Source: Hemerocallis citrina
Lineage: Eukaryota > Streptophyta > Magnoliopsida > Asparagales > Asphodelaceae
NCBI GenBank assembly: GCA_017893485.1
Contig: CM030366.1
Coordinates: forward strand, 188,029,947-188,093,946
DNA: 64,000 bases
Direction of reading: 5' to 3'
Shown: one piece after another, positions 1 to 10,799 of the stretch
How positions within the stretch are numbered: the stretch's first letter is position 1
How the letters are laid out: every line of letters begins with the position of its first letter
Position numbers and translations under genes: made by a program
Notes under the pieces: model-generated
Database searches by the model: none
What the model saw: the letters and a program-made list of their open reading frames with translations, nothing else
What the model was told of the DNA's origin: nothing

Positions 1-470
1 GGTCATATAATTTCTGCACGAATCTCGAGGTTCCTAAGGGCGAAACAATAATTTTACAACAATTACAAGCCCACAATTAGAACATGGGTCTCTAACAGGC
101 CCACCATCTCAGCTCAGCCCACAAGGGAGGCTGATTCACAGCCCAATTATAAGAGATTGACCAGCCAATCAAGGCTGGCAATCAAATCTCCCCAAAATAG
201 AAAAATATTAACTGATTGGATCCCTTAATTAAGGAAATCTTCCAAATCAGTTAAAGATTATCCTTAAAACTGCTCCCTCTCAGACCTATAGATAGGGTCT
301 CTCCTTCTCCATTACCATGTAATGAATCTTTGTCCACAAAAACTCAGTTTACATTGCTGAGTCAGACTTGATCGTTGGAGGGACTGTCGCCGGAAAAACT
401 CTCAGTGTTTCAAGCTTTTTTGCAAGTTTCTGGTAGTATCTCAGCCACCCATTACAAATCCATCCATAAA
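1..470 (+). repeat. Partial LTR of a decayed Tat-type Ty3/gypsy element
   Basis: This stretch has the layout of a plant gypsy LTR. A TATA-like box (TATAGATA) lies at 287-294. A downstream segment at about 340-435 aligns by eye with the LTR end of the gag-only element at 7320-7390 (ACTTGA, CGTTGGAGGG, GTCGCCGG, TCAGTGT, TTTTTGCA). The left end lies outside the window and no matching 3' copy was found, so terminus and TSD cannot be given. Assignment rests on this similarity and on the downstream gag-pol remains. Confidence 0.6.
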
Positions 471-823
471 TATCAGTCACATTATATATGATCAACGGGC
501 ACGTCCTAAATAACTGACAACTTGAGGAAGACCTCTATAATCGCATCGAGTATAATCGCTCCGAAATGGGGGTCCCTGTTCGGTTCACCAGGGGAGCCGC
601 AGGAGCCACTCCCCCGTGGGTGAAAGAATGAGCAGAGTCTCTCTCCCGTAAATCGTTATTCCTCGAACGTCAATTGGGAGGAGGAAGGCTCCGTCACCAG
701 AGCCAAGTTTCAGGACTTCAGGAACGATATTCTACAAGTTTTTCATGGGGGACCCGAGTGGGACCACCATGAGGAATCTTACGGGTCCACCCGATCCGAG
801 GTACGTGAAGACGCAATCCTGAA
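471..823 (+). other. Leader / 5' gag remains of the Tat-type element
   Basis: Between the LTR-like segment and the first recognisable Gag block there is no open frame and no clear primer-binding site. By position this is the untranslated leader and the low-complexity N-terminal part of gag, which evolves fast in this lineage. Nothing else is seen here. Confidence 0.4.
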
Positions 824-1830
824 ATGCCTTCCGGAGATGAAGAATCGCCTCGCCCTAATAAGGCAAGAGGAGAAGTAATAAAACAAGTGGTACCACCTTA
901 TTTGGCCTCCCTTCCCCCTCTTTTATTCTCGAAGCCCCGATCCCGAGAGACTTCAAGCCTCCAAGCCTTCGAGACTTACAACAGTGAGTCCAACCCGGCG
1001 AATCACATCGAGAGTTTTAAAACTCTCATGATGATTCACAATGCCTACGATGCACTCCTGTGCAGGACATTCTTTGCTACACTCTGAGGCTCTGCAAGAG
1101 AGTGGTACTTTCGGCATGGCCCTAGCTCCATCTACTCCTTCGACCATCTCGAGGAGAGCTTCCCCACATACTTCGTAACCAATCGTAAGGTGGAGAAGAC
1201 GAGTGCATCCTTGCTAGACTTAAAGCAAAATGATGGAGAATGGCTCGGAAACTTCGTCCAGAGGTTTACAACGGAGGCCTGGTTCATCCCCTCTCTTGAT
1301 TCCTGGGCCGCATCGGTTGCCTTTAAGTACAATGTCCAACATGACCTCCTCAAAAACCTCCTTTGTCAAGAAGCTGCCATCAGATTTTCCTGACTCCTCC
1401 AGAGTGAGAAGTATAATCGAACCAAGGAGGCCCTCCATCTAGGGGGCGCAAAGAATCCTTGCCGAGAGGGAAGTAGAAGATTGACAACACCGAGGCTCCC
1501 AAGAAGTCTCAGAATGATGCCTCTGGTCAGAGGTGCCTTCCTCCTATGCATTGGTTCAAAAAATCAACCCACTCACTATTAGTATCTCGGTAGTGCTCAT
1601 GAATGTGCAGGACGAGGGACTCCTTCGTCCCCCGCCTCGAATGAACACCCGTGGGAAGAAGGGGGAAAGAGGTTATGGTGTCAATTCACCGCGATCATGG
1701 GCACAAAACAGATGACTTTTGGGTCCTTAAAGATGAGATTGAAGCCTTGATCCGCCAAGGCTATCTGTCCAAATTCACTCAAAAGGACAAAGCAGCTCCT
1801 TCCCCCTATTCAATGACCCAATAAGCATCC
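824..1830 (+). pseudogene. Gag remnant of the Tat-type element
   Basis: Fragments in several frames encode a Gag core: a block at about 965-1085 with FETY, NHIESFKTLM and DALLCRTF, then REWYF, PSSIYSF and the VQRFTTEA block at about 1255-1285. A C-terminal part at 1600-1790 has LRPPPRMNTRGKK followed by a degenerate zinc-knuckle-like region. In-frame stops (for example at 1085-1087) and frameshifts break it. Each block matches, in the same order, the Gag of the gag-only element at 7577-9329, so both come from one Gag clade. The structural capsid role is inferred from the family; no functional protein is possible. Confidence 0.75.
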
Positions 1831-1839
1831 GAAGAAGGA

Positions 1840-2600
1840 ACCTGGTCCCAGGAGTCAGGTCAAATGGTAGTTTTTCATTCCATACATGGATGGCCCATGG
1901 ATGGAGTGTCTAACTCCTCTAGGATGACATTCGTCTGAGAGGTGAATTCGGTACACAACTGCCTCTTCCCAAACGAACATGAATGCATGTCTCTTATTCA
2001 GATGAAAATCTGAAGGGTGTACGCACTCCTCATTGCGACACCCTGATGATTAACCTTTGTATGGCGAACCATGAGTCTGTCAGATTATATTGGATAATGG
2101 CAGCTCAGTCAACATCCTCTTTCTGGATGCCTTCAAGGGTCTCAAACTCTCCAGAGATAGGCTAAAATTAGCTGGTTATACCCTCCACAGCTTTTCGGGG
2201 CCCCGGTCCAGATCGAGGGGATCATCACACTGGATGTGACCGCAGGGAAGCCCCCAGCAATCCGAACTAAGCTCATGGACTTTATGGTGGTCACTGTCAA
2301 AGTCACTTACAATGTCATATTTGAGTGTTCCGGAGTAGCATCTCCCCTGGCCATCGCCTCGGCCTATCACAAGAAAATGAAATTCTCTATAAAAGCGAGG
2401 GTCAGAGTAGTCAGGGGTAGCCAATAGGCTGCTCAGGCGTGCTTTACAGCCACAGTCAGGGGCTCAATCCTCCCCCTCGATGAAGTAGAGCTTCCATCGG
2501 AGAGGAGCCCAAGTAGCTCTGAACCCTTTTAGAAGAAGTCCCCTTTTCGGAGGAAACGAAGCAAATAAATTCCAAGTGAGCAAGGTCCTTCCTCCCGAGC
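1840..2600 (+). pseudogene. Protease region remnant (Tat-type pol)
   Basis: Blocks in shifting frames look like the retropepsin region of Tat-type elements: a segment near 2090-2130 reading like an active-site strand, then GAPVQIEGIITLDV at about 2200-2240 and a long open block at 2236-2427 (IRTKLMDFMVV, TYNVIF, GVASPLAIAS, AYHKKMKF). Several stops and frameshifts separate them. It sits between Gag and RT as expected. Enzyme identity is from family order and motifs; the catalytic Asp-Thr/Ser-Gly cannot be read in one intact frame. Confidence 0.6.
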
Positions 2601-3420
2601 TCAAGGAGAAGATCATTGGTTGCATATGGAGTATCGAGATATGTTCGCATGGATGGCCTCTGATAGGCCAGGCATTTCTGAAGATCTAATAATGCACAAG
2701 TTAAGCATCGATCCCGATGTGAGATCGGTACAACAGAAGAATCAGAAATTCAGCCCGAATAGGAAACATGCCGTGATGGAAGAAGTAGATAAGCTCATTG
2801 TCACTTCCTTCATTCAGGAGGTTTGCTATCTCGAATGGCTAAGCCAGTATGGTAATGGTCAAGAAGGTCAGCGGCAAGTGGAGGATATGTATAGACTTCA
2901 CAAATTTCAACAAGGCGTGCCCGAAGGACCCCTTCCCACTTCCGAGCAGTGATGCCCTGATTGACGCAACGTCCAGACATGAATTTCTCAGCTTCATGGA
3001 TGCATTCTCAGGGTACAATCAAATTCGGATGTTTCCTTCGGACATCCCTAAGACCTCCTTCGTTACCGACCAGGGAATCTATTGTTACAGAGTCATGCCC
3101 TTCGGCTGAAGAACGCAGGTACTACTTATCAGCGGCTGGTCAATAAAGTGTTTAAAAAATAGATAGGTCAAAATATGGAAGTCTACATCAACGACATACC
3201 CGTTAAGAGCCTCGGGAAAAAAAGATCATGTCAAAGATCTTGAAGAGGCCTCATGTGTCCTGAGAAAGAATAACATAAGGCTGAATCCCTCGAAGTGTGC
3301 CTTCGGCGTCTCATCAGAGAAGTTCTTCGACATTATGGTCAGCCAGAGGGGAATAGAGGCCAACCCAGAGAAGATTCAGGCCATCATCGACAACCAGTGT
3401 AAAAGAGGTTCAGAGGCTTA
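2601..3420 (+). pseudogene. Reverse transcriptase remnant (Tat-type pol)
   Basis: The first RT blocks are at 2620-2830 (YRDMFAWMASDRPGI, LSIDPDVRSVQQK). Frame changes at about 2840 lead to the palm domain at 2849-3109 (WRICIDFTNFNKACPKDPFPLP, then LSFMDAFSGYNQI and CYRVMPFG). A stop follows at about 3107. The catalytic loop at about 3180-3200 is degraded and reads as an N-D variant where Asp-Asp is expected. Later blocks to 3400 match the RT thumb. DAFSGYNQI and VMPFG are diagnostic for Ty3/gypsy RT. At least four frame breaks are visible. Confidence 0.85.
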
Positions 3421-3539
3421 CGGGGGGCCTTGCGGCAATCGAGCTATTCATATCCAAATCCGATGAAAAGTGTCTCTCCTTCTTCAAGGAAGCCCTCTGC
3501 GGAGCTAAAAACTTCGAGTGGGGGAACCTTAGTAACAGG

Positions 3540-3840
3540 CCTTTGACCAGTTGAAGGAATACCTAGTTAACCCCCCTCTCATGAGCAAACCCGAGCCGGG
3601 CGAGACCCTATACCTCTACTTGGCCACTTCGAAGCAAACTCTGAGCGCCGTCCTGGTACGGGAGGAAGACAGGGTTCAAAAAGTCATATATTATGTGAGT
3701 AAATTTCTCCACGATGCTGAGATTCGTTACTCGAAGGTGGAAAATATGGTGTATGCATTAATCATGGCCGCTCGGAAGCTTCGTCCTACCTCCAGGTACA
3801 TTCCGTCCAACTCCTCATTGATCATCCACTGAAGCATGTC
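3540..3840 (+). pseudogene. RNase H (first copy) remnant
   Basis: An open block at 3551-3832 encodes the retroelement RNase H typical of Tat elements: LYLYLATSKQTLSAVLVREE, then VIYYVSKFLHDAEIRYSKVE and ALIMAARKLRP. It directly follows RT and ends in a stop at 3830-3832. It would have degraded the RNA strand of the RNA:DNA hybrid. The block is unusually well kept compared with its flanks. Confidence 0.8.
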
Positions 3841-4009
3841 CTCCACAAGCTAGAAAACTTCGACTGGTTGGTTAAATGGTCGATCAAACTGAGTTAGCAC
3901 GATATCAGTTATAAGCTGAGAACAACAATCAAGGCCCAAGGCTTGGCCGAGTTTATAACTGAGAGTACCATTCCCGACTCATCTGAGGTACAAAAAGATG
4001 TTCCCTTCT

Positions 4010-4400
4010 AGAGCCTTTATGTCGATGGGTCCTCATGCGAAGAAGGAAGCATGGCGGGGGTAATATCGCTTGGACTCTACGAGTTTTTCCTTAAAGACTC
4101 CTTCCATACGAATTTTTGAGCCTCTAATAACGTGGCTGAATATAAGGCCCTGATAGCAGGATTCTTATGGCTAGGAAAGTTGGGGCCCGGTGGGTAAAGG
4201 CATCCAACAACTCTTAATTAGTGGTGAACCAGATATCTGGGGAGTATGAAGCTCGAGACTCTCGGATGGTCAAGTATATGGCCTATGTCAAGGAACTACG
4301 ATCGGCTTTTCATGAAGCCTCAGTCACTCAGATCACCCGTGGGGAAAATGGGCAAGCAGACGCTCTCTCCAAACTAGTTTCCTCATCCCTCAAAGGACTG
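4010..4400 (+). pseudogene. Second, archaeal-type RNase H remnant (Tat hallmark)
   Basis: After a linker there is a second RNase H-like unit. It begins with LYVDGSSCEEGSMAGVI at about 4015-4065 and NNVAEYKALIAG at about 4126-4160. After a stop it continues as QISGEYEARDSRMVKYM (4230-4280) and ITRGENGQADALSKLVSS (4330-4385). The DGSS, AEYKAL and AD-LSKL motifs are those of the additional archaeal-type RNase H that marks the Tat lineage (established family knowledge). Internal stops make it non-functional. This unit is the main reason for placing the element in Tat. Confidence 0.8.
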
Positions 4401-4579
4401 GATCACACAGTGCTTATTGAGATCCTAGTCAGTTCAATCATAGAGGGAGAGGCTGTCAATACAATTTGCATCGGTGCACAAATGACAACGAGCAACTGGA
4501 TGGAGCCTCTAGTTAACTTCCTCGACAAAGGGATCCTCCGTGCAGACCCAAAGGAGGCAAGAAAGGTTTGAACCAGAGC

Positions 4580-5731
4580 AAAGAGGTATATACTCGTGAA
4601 TTGTGTCATATTCAAGCATTCGTATACTTTGGTTGGTGAGCGACCCTACCTTCGGTGCTTCTCCCCCGAGGAAGCATAGTACACCCTCACCGAAATGCAC
4701 GGGGGTGTAGGCGGCTGCCACATGGGAGCCATATCCCTCGTTCAAAAGATCCTCAACCACAGATATTACTGGCCGACCCTACTCCACGATGCATAGGAAC
4801 ATGTTCACTGTTGTACCACTGCCAAAGGTTCTCCTCGATCAAGCACAGCCCGCAGGCAGAGCTCAAGTCCATGTTGAGCCCAGCCCCCTTTGCAATGTGG
4901 GGGATGGACCTGGTCGAACATTTCCCTCCAGCGACCGGTCAAAAAAACTTTCTCGTGGTGATTATAATTACTCTACAATGTGGATCAAAGTTGAACCGCT
5001 GGTGTGCATAACTAAACGCAAAGCCCAACAGTTCTTCTGGAAACATACCATTTATAGGTTCAGAATTCCCCGAATATTAGTCACTGACAACGACACACAA
5101 TTCGCAGCAAGAGGGTTCCACTAGTTCTGCGTAGGCTGAGTGATCAGCAGAGATTTTCCTCCATCTCCCACTCTCAGTGTAATGGTTAGGTTGAGAATGC
5201 AAACCGCTAGATCCTTGACGGTCTCAAAAAAAGTGGTGACGAGTCTCCCAAAAGGTTATGGGTGGAGGAACTGCCGAGCGTGCTTTGGTCGTATAAACCA
5301 CTAAACAGGTACTAACGTGAAAATCTTCATTTAGTCTATTATATGACCCTCATGCCGTAATTCCTCTGGAAGTCAAAATCCCTTCTTCCTGACTAATGAC
5401 CTTTGATGAAGAACGTAACTCCGAAGGCCTCCGAGGAAACCTCAACCTAGTCGAGGTATTACGAGAAAAATCCGCCCTCCAAAGGAATATCTATCAGTAG
5501 ATGGTGGAGATGTTCTATAATAAGAAGATCCGACCTGTCTATATCAAAGAAGGGGACCTAATTTTGAGGAAGCTTGAAATTGGGGTCCCCGAGGGAAGTT
5601 GGCTCCAAATTGGAATGGGCCTTATAAGGTCTCCAAAATGGTTCGCACTGAGACTTACTGACTTGAAGACCTGGGGGGGAGGGGGGAGGGGTAATGCAGA
5701 ACACTTGATGAAGTTTTATGATAGTGCCTAA
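4580..5731 (+). pseudogene. Integrase remnant and pol C terminus (Tat-type)
   Basis: The zinc-binding part is broken at 4600-4850 (GGCHMGAISL and RYYWPTL-like blocks in different frames). The catalytic core follows: FAMWGMDLVEHFPPATGQKN at 4888-4950, VEPLVCITKRKAQQFFWKHT at about 4990-5050, and ILVTDNDTQFAARGF at about 5075-5120, which keeps two of the catalytic acidic residues. The third region (5120-5500) is heavily decayed. The C-terminal block 5501-5731 ends with AEHL-MKFYDSA and a stop, the usual end of pol in this lineage. Frameshifts and stops are frequent. Confidence 0.8.
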
Positions 5732-6290
5732 CACTCCATTAGCTTCATCAAAATTGTATTAAGACCTCGAAGGCCAGTGAATGTAATGAATGCTCACCGA
5801 AACTTCTTCTTTAGTTGTCAGACTCCTCAATGTGGATTTTCATATCTGATCCTCCTTCATATTCGAATTTTATGAACTGGATTTCTCCATATTCGGATTT
5901 ACAGACCCAGTCCTCTTCCAGATGCGGATTTATAGATCTGGTACTCCTCAAGATGCAAATTTCCATATTCGATCCTCCTATAGATTCAGATTTTCAAATC
6001 CGTTCTTCTTCTTCTTCCATATACGGATTTCCATATCTAATCTCATCTAAATTCAAATTTTCTGTGCGTTATCCAGTTTAACTTCAACACGATAGATTTC
6101 CTTTGCGCTATCCAATTTCATCCACAACGCACAAAATTTCCCTTGCGCTATCCGGTTTCATGCGTAACGCGCACAATTAATTTTTTTTTTGCACTATCTG
6201 GATTCATCCGCAATGCGCTCGTTTCCTCTATGAAGTTTGATGAGAGTGTTGACTTAAGTAGTTGAATTCCCTAAAACTTTTTTTTTCGGT
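5732..6290 (+). repeat. Degenerate tandem repeats downstream of Tat pol
   Basis: No coding capacity. At about 5830-6060 there are imperfect repeats built on 'ATTCGGATTT' and 'CATATC'. At 6065-6225 about four copies of a 45-55-bp unit follow, each with GCGCTATCC, TTTCATCCG and AACGCGCAC-like blocks. Tat-lineage elements often carry such hypervariable tandem repeats between pol and the 3' LTR (established knowledge); the assignment here is inference. No PPT plus 3' LTR of this element could be identified. Confidence 0.55.
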
Positions 6291-6557
6291 TTAGATCTCG
6301 GCTCTGTTCAACTTGGACTTCAACTTCGTTTACCTCCTCCATCTTAAGGGGTATTAGAATATGTGAGAAGATATTTTAGATTTACTTAATATTCATTGTA
6401 GTTAGATAAGATTTTATATGTGGGTTGTTATTATCCATATGTGGGATGATAAATAACTTTCTTTATGCACAAGATTTGTAGCTTATTTATAAATCTTTAT
6501 GTTTTTATTATGTATCTCTGAATATTAAAAAGTTCAATAATATTTTATTATTCAACA
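6291..6557 (+). repeat. Probable copia-type PPT and LTR remnant
   Basis: The text CCTCCATCTTAAGGGG followed by TATTAGAATATGTGAGAAG looks like the PPT/LTR junction common in plant copia elements (normally TGTTAGAATAT). A 206-bp AT-rich segment (6352-6557) has a TATA-like TTATTTATAAAT and ends ATTCAACA, the usual copia LTR end. No TSD or partner LTR was found, and the first base pair is mutated (TA for TG). Confidence 0.45.
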
Positions 6558-6883
6558 CTTGTTAATTATTTCTTTTAATCTTAATTTTTAAGGGAATTTG
6601 GTTTTCGAGCTTCACACCATTAATATAACATGTGTAACTAGTTTATTCATACTTTTTGGTCAAAAGTTCATTGATGAGGAAGACTAGCCAAAGGTAATCC
6701 AATTTATAACAATGCACACTGTATTATACTTTTTTGGTGTGTGTGTGTGGGTCAAGGACTGTTTCTTATGCTACCTGGTGAGATTAACAAAATTAATTTG
6801 TAACTGTTCTTGGTCAATTTATTATTTTGAGTGTATATCTGATTAATTATTATGATTGCTAAACATTTAGAGTTTGAAATAGT
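6558..6883. other. Unassigned AT-rich DNA
   Basis: No ORF, RNA gene or recognisable repeat except a short (GT)n run near 6738-6750. It is the left flank of the gag-only LTR element; after removing that element and one TSD it joins 15081 onward. Confidence 0.5.
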
Positions 6884-6888
6884 GTACC
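6884..6888. repeat. TSD (left) of the gag-only element
   Basis: GTACC directly before the 5' LTR; the same five bases follow the 3' LTR at 15076-15080. Confidence 0.9.
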
Positions 6889-7505
6889 TGATATGGCTAA
6901 AAATAGGATTAAATCGGGACCGTTCACATCGGACACGAATCTTAAAGCTCAGGGGTAAAACGGTAATTTCACCTACAAACGGGTCTGAAATGGGAACTGG
7001 GTCTTTATTCAAAGCCCAATAACCCATGAACGGATCCACATCAACTGGGTACGGGTTCCAACCCGCTGCACACCCGATCCAGCAAGATACAATCAAGGTC
7101 CCTGATTAGATCTTAATCAACGGCCCTGATTCACATCTATCTTTTCACTGGGAATTAGGAATTACATTCCTTATCTGATTACTAGGAGAATATTCCTTAT
7201 CTAATCACGGGGATTACATTCCTAATCCAGTCCCCAAGACGCCTATAAATACCCCCCATCCATCTCCATTGAGAGGTAATGAGTATTTTCTCAATTTACG
7301 CTCTTTCTTAATCATTTCTGATTACTGACTTGAGCGTCGGAGGGTGCGTCGCCGGGATCAACCCCGGTGTCTCGCATTTTTTGCAGGTTAACGGTGGGAG
7401 TCAACGGTCAATCTCTGGCGGAACAGGTTAGAGGTTTGCTATTCAGGTTTTTCACGAATCCACAAATACTATCTGTTTACCCCCACACCAGATTTAGCGG
7501 TAACA
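6889..7505 (+). repeat. 5' LTR of the gag-only element
   Basis: 617 bp, nearly identical to 14459-15075. It contains a TATA box (TATAAAT, 7244-7250) followed by a pyrimidine-rich start region. The R/U5 part has a conserved block (GAGCGTCGGAGGG, CCCCGGTGTCTC) that is also found in the Tat-type LTR at 340-435. Confidence 0.92.
7244..7250 (+). promoter_or_regulatory. TATA box of the 5' LTR promoter
   Basis: TATAAAT followed by a C-rich stretch, in the U3 position expected for an RNA polymerase II LTR promoter. The identical box is in the 3' LTR at 14814-14820. Confidence 0.7.
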
Positions 7506-7508
7506 GAT

Positions 7509-7525
7509 TGGCGCCGTCTGTGGGA
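7509..7525 (+). promoter_or_regulatory. Primer-binding site
   Basis: TGGCGCCGTCTGTGGGA lies 3 bp after the 5' LTR. The TGG start pairs with a tRNA CCA end, and TGGCGCCGT is the form common in Tat/Athila-type elements. The tRNA species is not assigned. Confidence 0.75.
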
Positions 7526-7576
7526 AAACCAAACGAATAGCAGCCCCTCTTCCCGTTGGTCCGATCTTCTCCAGCC

Positions 7577-9329
7577 ATGCCTCCGAGAAAAGTCAGGTCC
7601 AGAGGGTCCAACTGCGGGCCCAACCCCGCCGATCAGCAAGAGGTAGTCCCCGTCCAACCCGCTCCGCAGCAGGGACAACCCCCGCCTCAAGTGGAGGACC
7701 CTCTTCAACAAGATCAGCCTCCTCCTCAGAACCAGCAACCCCCCAAGGGTCCTTCTGGTCCACAGAACGCCGGCGCGGGGGGCTCCCGCATGAAGCAACC
7801 TCTCCACCAAGACCGCGTCTCCATACACAACGCCTCTACGGATTCCATTGCCTCCCACAATCCTCAAAATCGGCAGAAGGACGTGGATCTTCGTCACCGT
7901 CTGGATGAAAGGCGGGCCCGAGAGGGAACCTCCCGCCAACACCGTCCGGATGAACGATCTCCCCGCCACCGAGAATACAAAAGGTCTCCTGCCCGAAGAG
8001 GGCGGAGAGAATCCCCCGAGCATCACAGAAGAAGACCACACTCTCCTGTGGGTCGGCAACAACCTAGGAACGATGAGGCACCAATCACCCGTGCCGAGTT
8101 CCAACAGTTCCAAGCGACCGTCCTACAGGCTCTCAATCTTCGCCCCAACGCCCATGCTCCAAAGATTCCCTCACCACCTCCGGTCCAGAATCCTCACGAG
8201 CGGTCCCTAACTCCTCCACAAGCTCCTAGCAACCCCCGCTACATACCAAGTCCTCGCCGTTCCAGGAGCTACCGACGTTGTAGCCCCCGCTCTCCCTCCT
8301 ACAAAGACGAATCTAGAGGCTCTCCTGATTATCATCGAAGGGACGATGTGGTATATCGCCGCCTCCATGAGGTGGAGAGGCACTTGGGTCGGTTGCGCCG
8401 AGAAGAGGAGCTTAGAGGAAGGACCCTCCTTCCAAGCCGACCTCCTTTTTCCCGAACCATAATGGATGCGCCAGTGCCAATCGGCTTTAAAACTCCTCAA
8501 TTCGAGACCTACTCCGGGGAAACTGACCCCGTTGACCACATTGAGAGCTTCAAGACTCTCATGCTCATCCATCAAGCTTCTGATGCCCTGCTATGCAAGA
8601 CCTTCCCCGCAACTCTTAAGGGTCCGGCTCGAGAATGGTACTCTCGCCTTGCCCCATCCTCGATATTCTCATTCGAACAGTTCGAGACCCTCTTCGTCAC
8701 CCACTTCGTGAGTAGTCGCCGAACTGAAAAGACCAGCATTTCGCTACTCTACCTTAACCAGAAGAAGGGTGAGAAGTTGAGAGACTATGTGAAGAGTTCA
8801 CAGCTGAAGCCAGGTCTATATCTACCCTCGACCAATCCGTCGCAACGGCCGCCTTCCAATCCATTGTCTTCAATTCCAGCCTCCGTTCCTCTCTTGCTAA
8901 GAAGCCTCCACAGAACTTTGCCGACCTCCTTCTCATGTGTGAAAAGTACATTCGGGCCGAAGAAGCCCTCGACCCCCTTGCTCTGGAGGAGACATCTTCC
9001 GGGAACAAACGGAAGAACACAAGTGAAGAGGGGTCCCGAAAATCCCAGAAGGACAGTAATGGCCAGCGCTGTTCGACTCCACGTTTTGAGAAGTTCACCC
9101 CCTCATTGCTAATATATTAGAAGTCCTTATGGATGTGGACAAGGAAGGACTACTCCGCGCTCCCCCTAGAATGAATACCCCTGGCAAGAAGAGGGACAAA
9201 GATAAGTGGTGCCGCTTTCACAGGGACCACGGCCACGACACGGATGATTGTCGGGCTCTCAAGAAGGAGATCGAAGAACTCGTACAGCGGGGACACCTGA
9301 CCAAGTTCATCCAAAAAGATGAGGCCTAG
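7577..9329 (+). pseudogene. gag: Gag of the gag-only element (two frameshifts)
   Basis: The first ATG is at 7577 (MPPRKVRSRG). The N-terminal 250 residues are rich in Pro, Gln and Arg. The conserved capsid core follows at about 8465-8790: PQFETYSGETDPVDHIESFK, DALLCKTFPATLKG, REWYSRL, FEQFETLFVTHFVSS. A 1-nt deletion near 8795 shifts the frame; the true frame resumes at about 8935 (MCEKYIRAEEALDPLALE). A second 1-nt deletion near 9100 moves to the last frame (9129-9329), which holds LLRAPPRMNTPGKKR and a zinc-knuckle-like region with spaced Cys/His (WCRFHRDHGHDTDDC). The stop is at 9327-9329. Gag would form the particle that packages the RNA. This copy cannot make the whole protein without frame correction. 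Confidence 0.85.
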
Positions 9330-9640
9330 CTTCCCCCCTTTGAGGAACCAACAAACGAACAGAAAGGCTCGCCAAGCTTCAAGACTCAGAACCTCCCAGC
9401 TCCTCCCAAGAGGTCTTCACCTTATCGTAGACGTAGGATTTTGATTTTCAATAAGGCCGATGCTTGTAACCCGGCCAATAGCATGTAATAATGGCTCGCC
9501 CTATTGAAGCAGCCACTTAGTTTATTTCAATAAAACTTTACATTTTTTCATTGGAAATTGTTGCTCTTGCTTCATCTCAATCTCTCCGAGTCACGACTCG
9601 TTAAATGGTGATTTCGGAGTCCAGCTTCTTCTACATGGCT
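9330..9640 (+). other. Non-coding spacer after gag, no pol
   Basis: Directly after the Gag stop, where protease and RT would start in a full element, no pol motif is present in any frame. The stretch passes into tandem repeats. This absence supports the gag-only classification. Confidence 0.7.
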
Positions 9641-9654
9641 CCTCCCGCGACTCA

Positions 9655-10245
9655 CTAAACTCTAACGATGGTTCCGGAGTCCAACACTTGGTTCGATTCT
9701 GCTTCGAATAACTTGCTCTTAAGCGGGTTAGAAGTGGTTCGCCATTCGGAATTGCTCCCACAACCGTTGAATAACTCTACCGATGGTTCAGAGTCCAACA
9801 CTTGGTTCGATTCTGCTTCGAATAACTTGCTCTTAAGCGGGTTAGAAGTGGTTCGCCATTCGGAATTGCTCCCATAACCGTTGAATAACTCTACCGATGG
9901 TTCGGAGTCCAACACTTGGTTCGATTCTGCTTCGAATAACTTGCTCTTAAGCGGGTTAGAAGTGGTTCGCCATTCGGAATTGCTCCCACAACCGTTGAAC
10001 AACTCTACCGATAGTTCGGAGTCCAACACTTGGTTCGATTCTGCTTCAAATAACTTGCTCTTAAGCGGGTTAGAAGTAGTTTGCCATTCGGAATTGCTCC
10101 CACAGCCGTTGAACTTTCCTAACGATGGTTCCGGAGTCCAACACTTGGCTCGATTCTACTTCGCAAGTTCGCTGTTAAGCGAGCTAGAAGTGGTTCGCCA
10201 TTCGGAATTGCTCCCACAACCGTTGATTCCCTCACTTAAATAACG
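9655..10245 (+). repeat. Tandem repeat A, about 114 bp x 5
   Basis: The marker CCAACACTTGG recurs at 9681, 9795, 9909, 10023 and about 10138, so the period is 114 bp, rising to about 116 bp for the last. Copies 1-4 are nearly identical and copy 5 has diverged. Frames stay open across the array only because the unit length is a multiple of three (114 = 38 codons); the resulting peptide is not taken as a gene. Confidence 0.9.
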
Positions 10246-10700
10246 AGTTCGGAGCTCACCACTCTCTCCTAGAGTTGCTCCTCAAACTCGTCTCACAAAT
10301 GGCACTCTCCTAGAGCCAAGCTCCTCGCTCCGCTCGCCTCCAAAAGCGGACCTCTTCTCAACGAGTTCGGAGCTCACCACTCTCTCCTAGAGTTGCTCCT
10401 CACACTCATCTCACAAATGGCTCTCTCCCAGAGTCAAGCTCTTCGCTCCACTCGCCTCCAAAAGCGGACCCCTTCTCAACGAGTTCGGAGCTCACCACTC
10501 TCTCCTAGAGTTGCTCCTCAAACTCGCCTCACAAATGGCACTCTCCTAGAGCCAAGCTCCTCGCTCCGCTCGCCTCCAAAAGCGGACCTCTTCTCAACGA
10601 GTTCGGAGCTCACCACTCTCTCCTAGAGTTGCTCCTCAAACTCGTCTCACAAATGGCACTCTCCTAAAGCCAAGCTCTTCGTTTTGCTCACCTCAAAGGA
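10243..10700 (+). repeat. Tandem repeat B, 118 bp x about 3.7
   Basis: CGAGTTCGGAGCTCACC recurs at 10243, 10362, 10480 and 10598, a period of 118 bp, with a partial last copy. The unit ends with CAAAAGCGGACC. Copies are over 95% alike by eye, pointing to recent expansion. Confidence 0.88.
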
Positions 10701-10799
10701 TGGATCTTCCCACGGCTCTTACAAGGGTCTTCCTGGCACAAGGGTTTTCCCAGCACAGCTTCTCCGCCCCTAGGAGTGGAGCTCCACTTCCAAAATCCC

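Noticed and set aside
7469..8113. A 214-codon minus-strand open frame opposite gag
   Set aside because: It is the antisense of the Pro/Arg-rich Gag N terminus; GC-rich repeated codons keep it open. No domain, and the plus-strand Gag explains the region.
9655..10243. Repetitive 69-124-codon frames on both strands
   Set aside because: They are a by-product of a 114-bp tandem repeat whose length is divisible by three.
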